Source: Heligmosomoides polygyrus polygyrus (taxonomy: Eukaryota > Nematoda > Chromadorea > Rhabditida > Heligmosomidae). Taken from it: a DNA stretch of 64,000 nucleotides. The position numbers and the translations under genes are program-made. The stretch covers positions 48,781,139-48,845,138 of the forward strand of contig OX377204.1 in NCBI GenBank assembly GCA_947396885.1, written 5' to 3'. The notes under the pieces are model-generated. The model was not told the origin of the DNA and ran no database searches. It saw nothing but the letters and a program-made list of their open reading frames with translations. Below are positions 63,565-64,000 of this stretch, in pieces (the stretch's first letter is position 1; the number at the start of each line of letters is the position of its first letter).

Positions 63565-64000
63565 AGATTTCGTGTCCTCCTATAGGAAGCCCACCATTAC
63601 TAACGGCACACGGCAGGATCTCTCGCGAATATCAACTTTGAGCGATTTCCTGCCAATTTTGCACACTTCAGCATGATCCAGCGATTCAAAGGACGATTCC
63701 TGTCTGTAACGGAGTTTCCTGCGATCTCCCTATATATGAAAGCGGAACGGTTTCTGGTCCGAAGTTAGCATCCGCACTTCAGAGCCGGCTAGTCTAGCAT
63801 AGCCTGCTCGTCCAGGGTCGGGTCGGAGCTGGCTGAGAATATAATGGGAGCTCCAAGGTGGTAATCGATTTCGCCCAAACTTCGCCATCTGACATAGGGA
63901 GCTTGCGTTGATCGTGGCACATCTTTTTTAGGAAGTGCAAAAACCCTGCATCACAAGGGAGTCCAAACAAAAACCACCCCGTCTCACCATACCGCTCCTC
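63565..64000. other. No gene recognised at window end
   Basis: No supportable frame or repeat. It may continue the decayed LINE on the minus strand. Confidence 0.35.

Overview
The window looks like a gene-poor, transposon-rich piece of a nematode genome, most likely a strongylid (hookworm-type) worm. This placement is inferred from two things. First, there is one clear host gene with introns as short as 49-75 nt and pyrimidine-rich CAG/TAG acceptors. Second, the interspersed-repeat content (RTE, CR1-like and Penelope-like retroelements, mariners, tRNA-derived SINEs, many MITEs) is typical of such genomes. No bacterial operon, rRNA array, intact tRNA gene or CRISPR array was seen.

Host genes. 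The only confident one is a bestrophin-family anion channel on the + strand. Eleven coding exons between 48660 and 57803 join in frame into 414 codons plus stop, followed by AATAAA at 57838. Intron 1 (4.4 kb) carries a reverse-oriented RTE-type LINE with 17-bp target duplications. Intron 4 (2.7 kb) carries a full-length dead mariner. Weaker candidates are the 3' end of a cysteine-rich protein gene at 12326-12588, a two-exon fragment at 6857-7315, and three tentative minus-strand exon sets near 41.3, 46.3 and 60.4 kb.

Mobile elements. Left third (0-20 kb): a 42-bp tandem repeat, a Harbinger-like MITE, a degraded RTE, mariner fossils, inverted pairs of tRNA-like repeats, an internally deleted RTE inside an apparent pogo-like fossil, and Penelope-like element 1 (17480-19144). 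Middle (20-43 kb): SINE copies, GC-rich nested MITEs, a piggyBac-like MITE with TTAA duplications, low-copy tandem and inverted repeats, an internally deleted mariner next to a nearly intact RTE (34.6-37.5 kb), a second broken RTE split by a TIR element, and a CR1-like LINE. Right third (43-64 kb): a SINE, the bestrophin gene and its intronic elements, two minisatellites just past the bestrophin 3' end, Penelope-like element 2 (61071-62652) and a decayed LINE.

The most informative find is the pair of Penelope-like elements. Both are 5'-truncated, keep the end of the reverse transcriptase plus a GIY-YIG endonuclease, lie between inverted copies of their own terminal sequence, have matching left tails and 13-14 bp target duplications, and carry a 36-nt minimal hammerhead-ribozyme motif at the right end.
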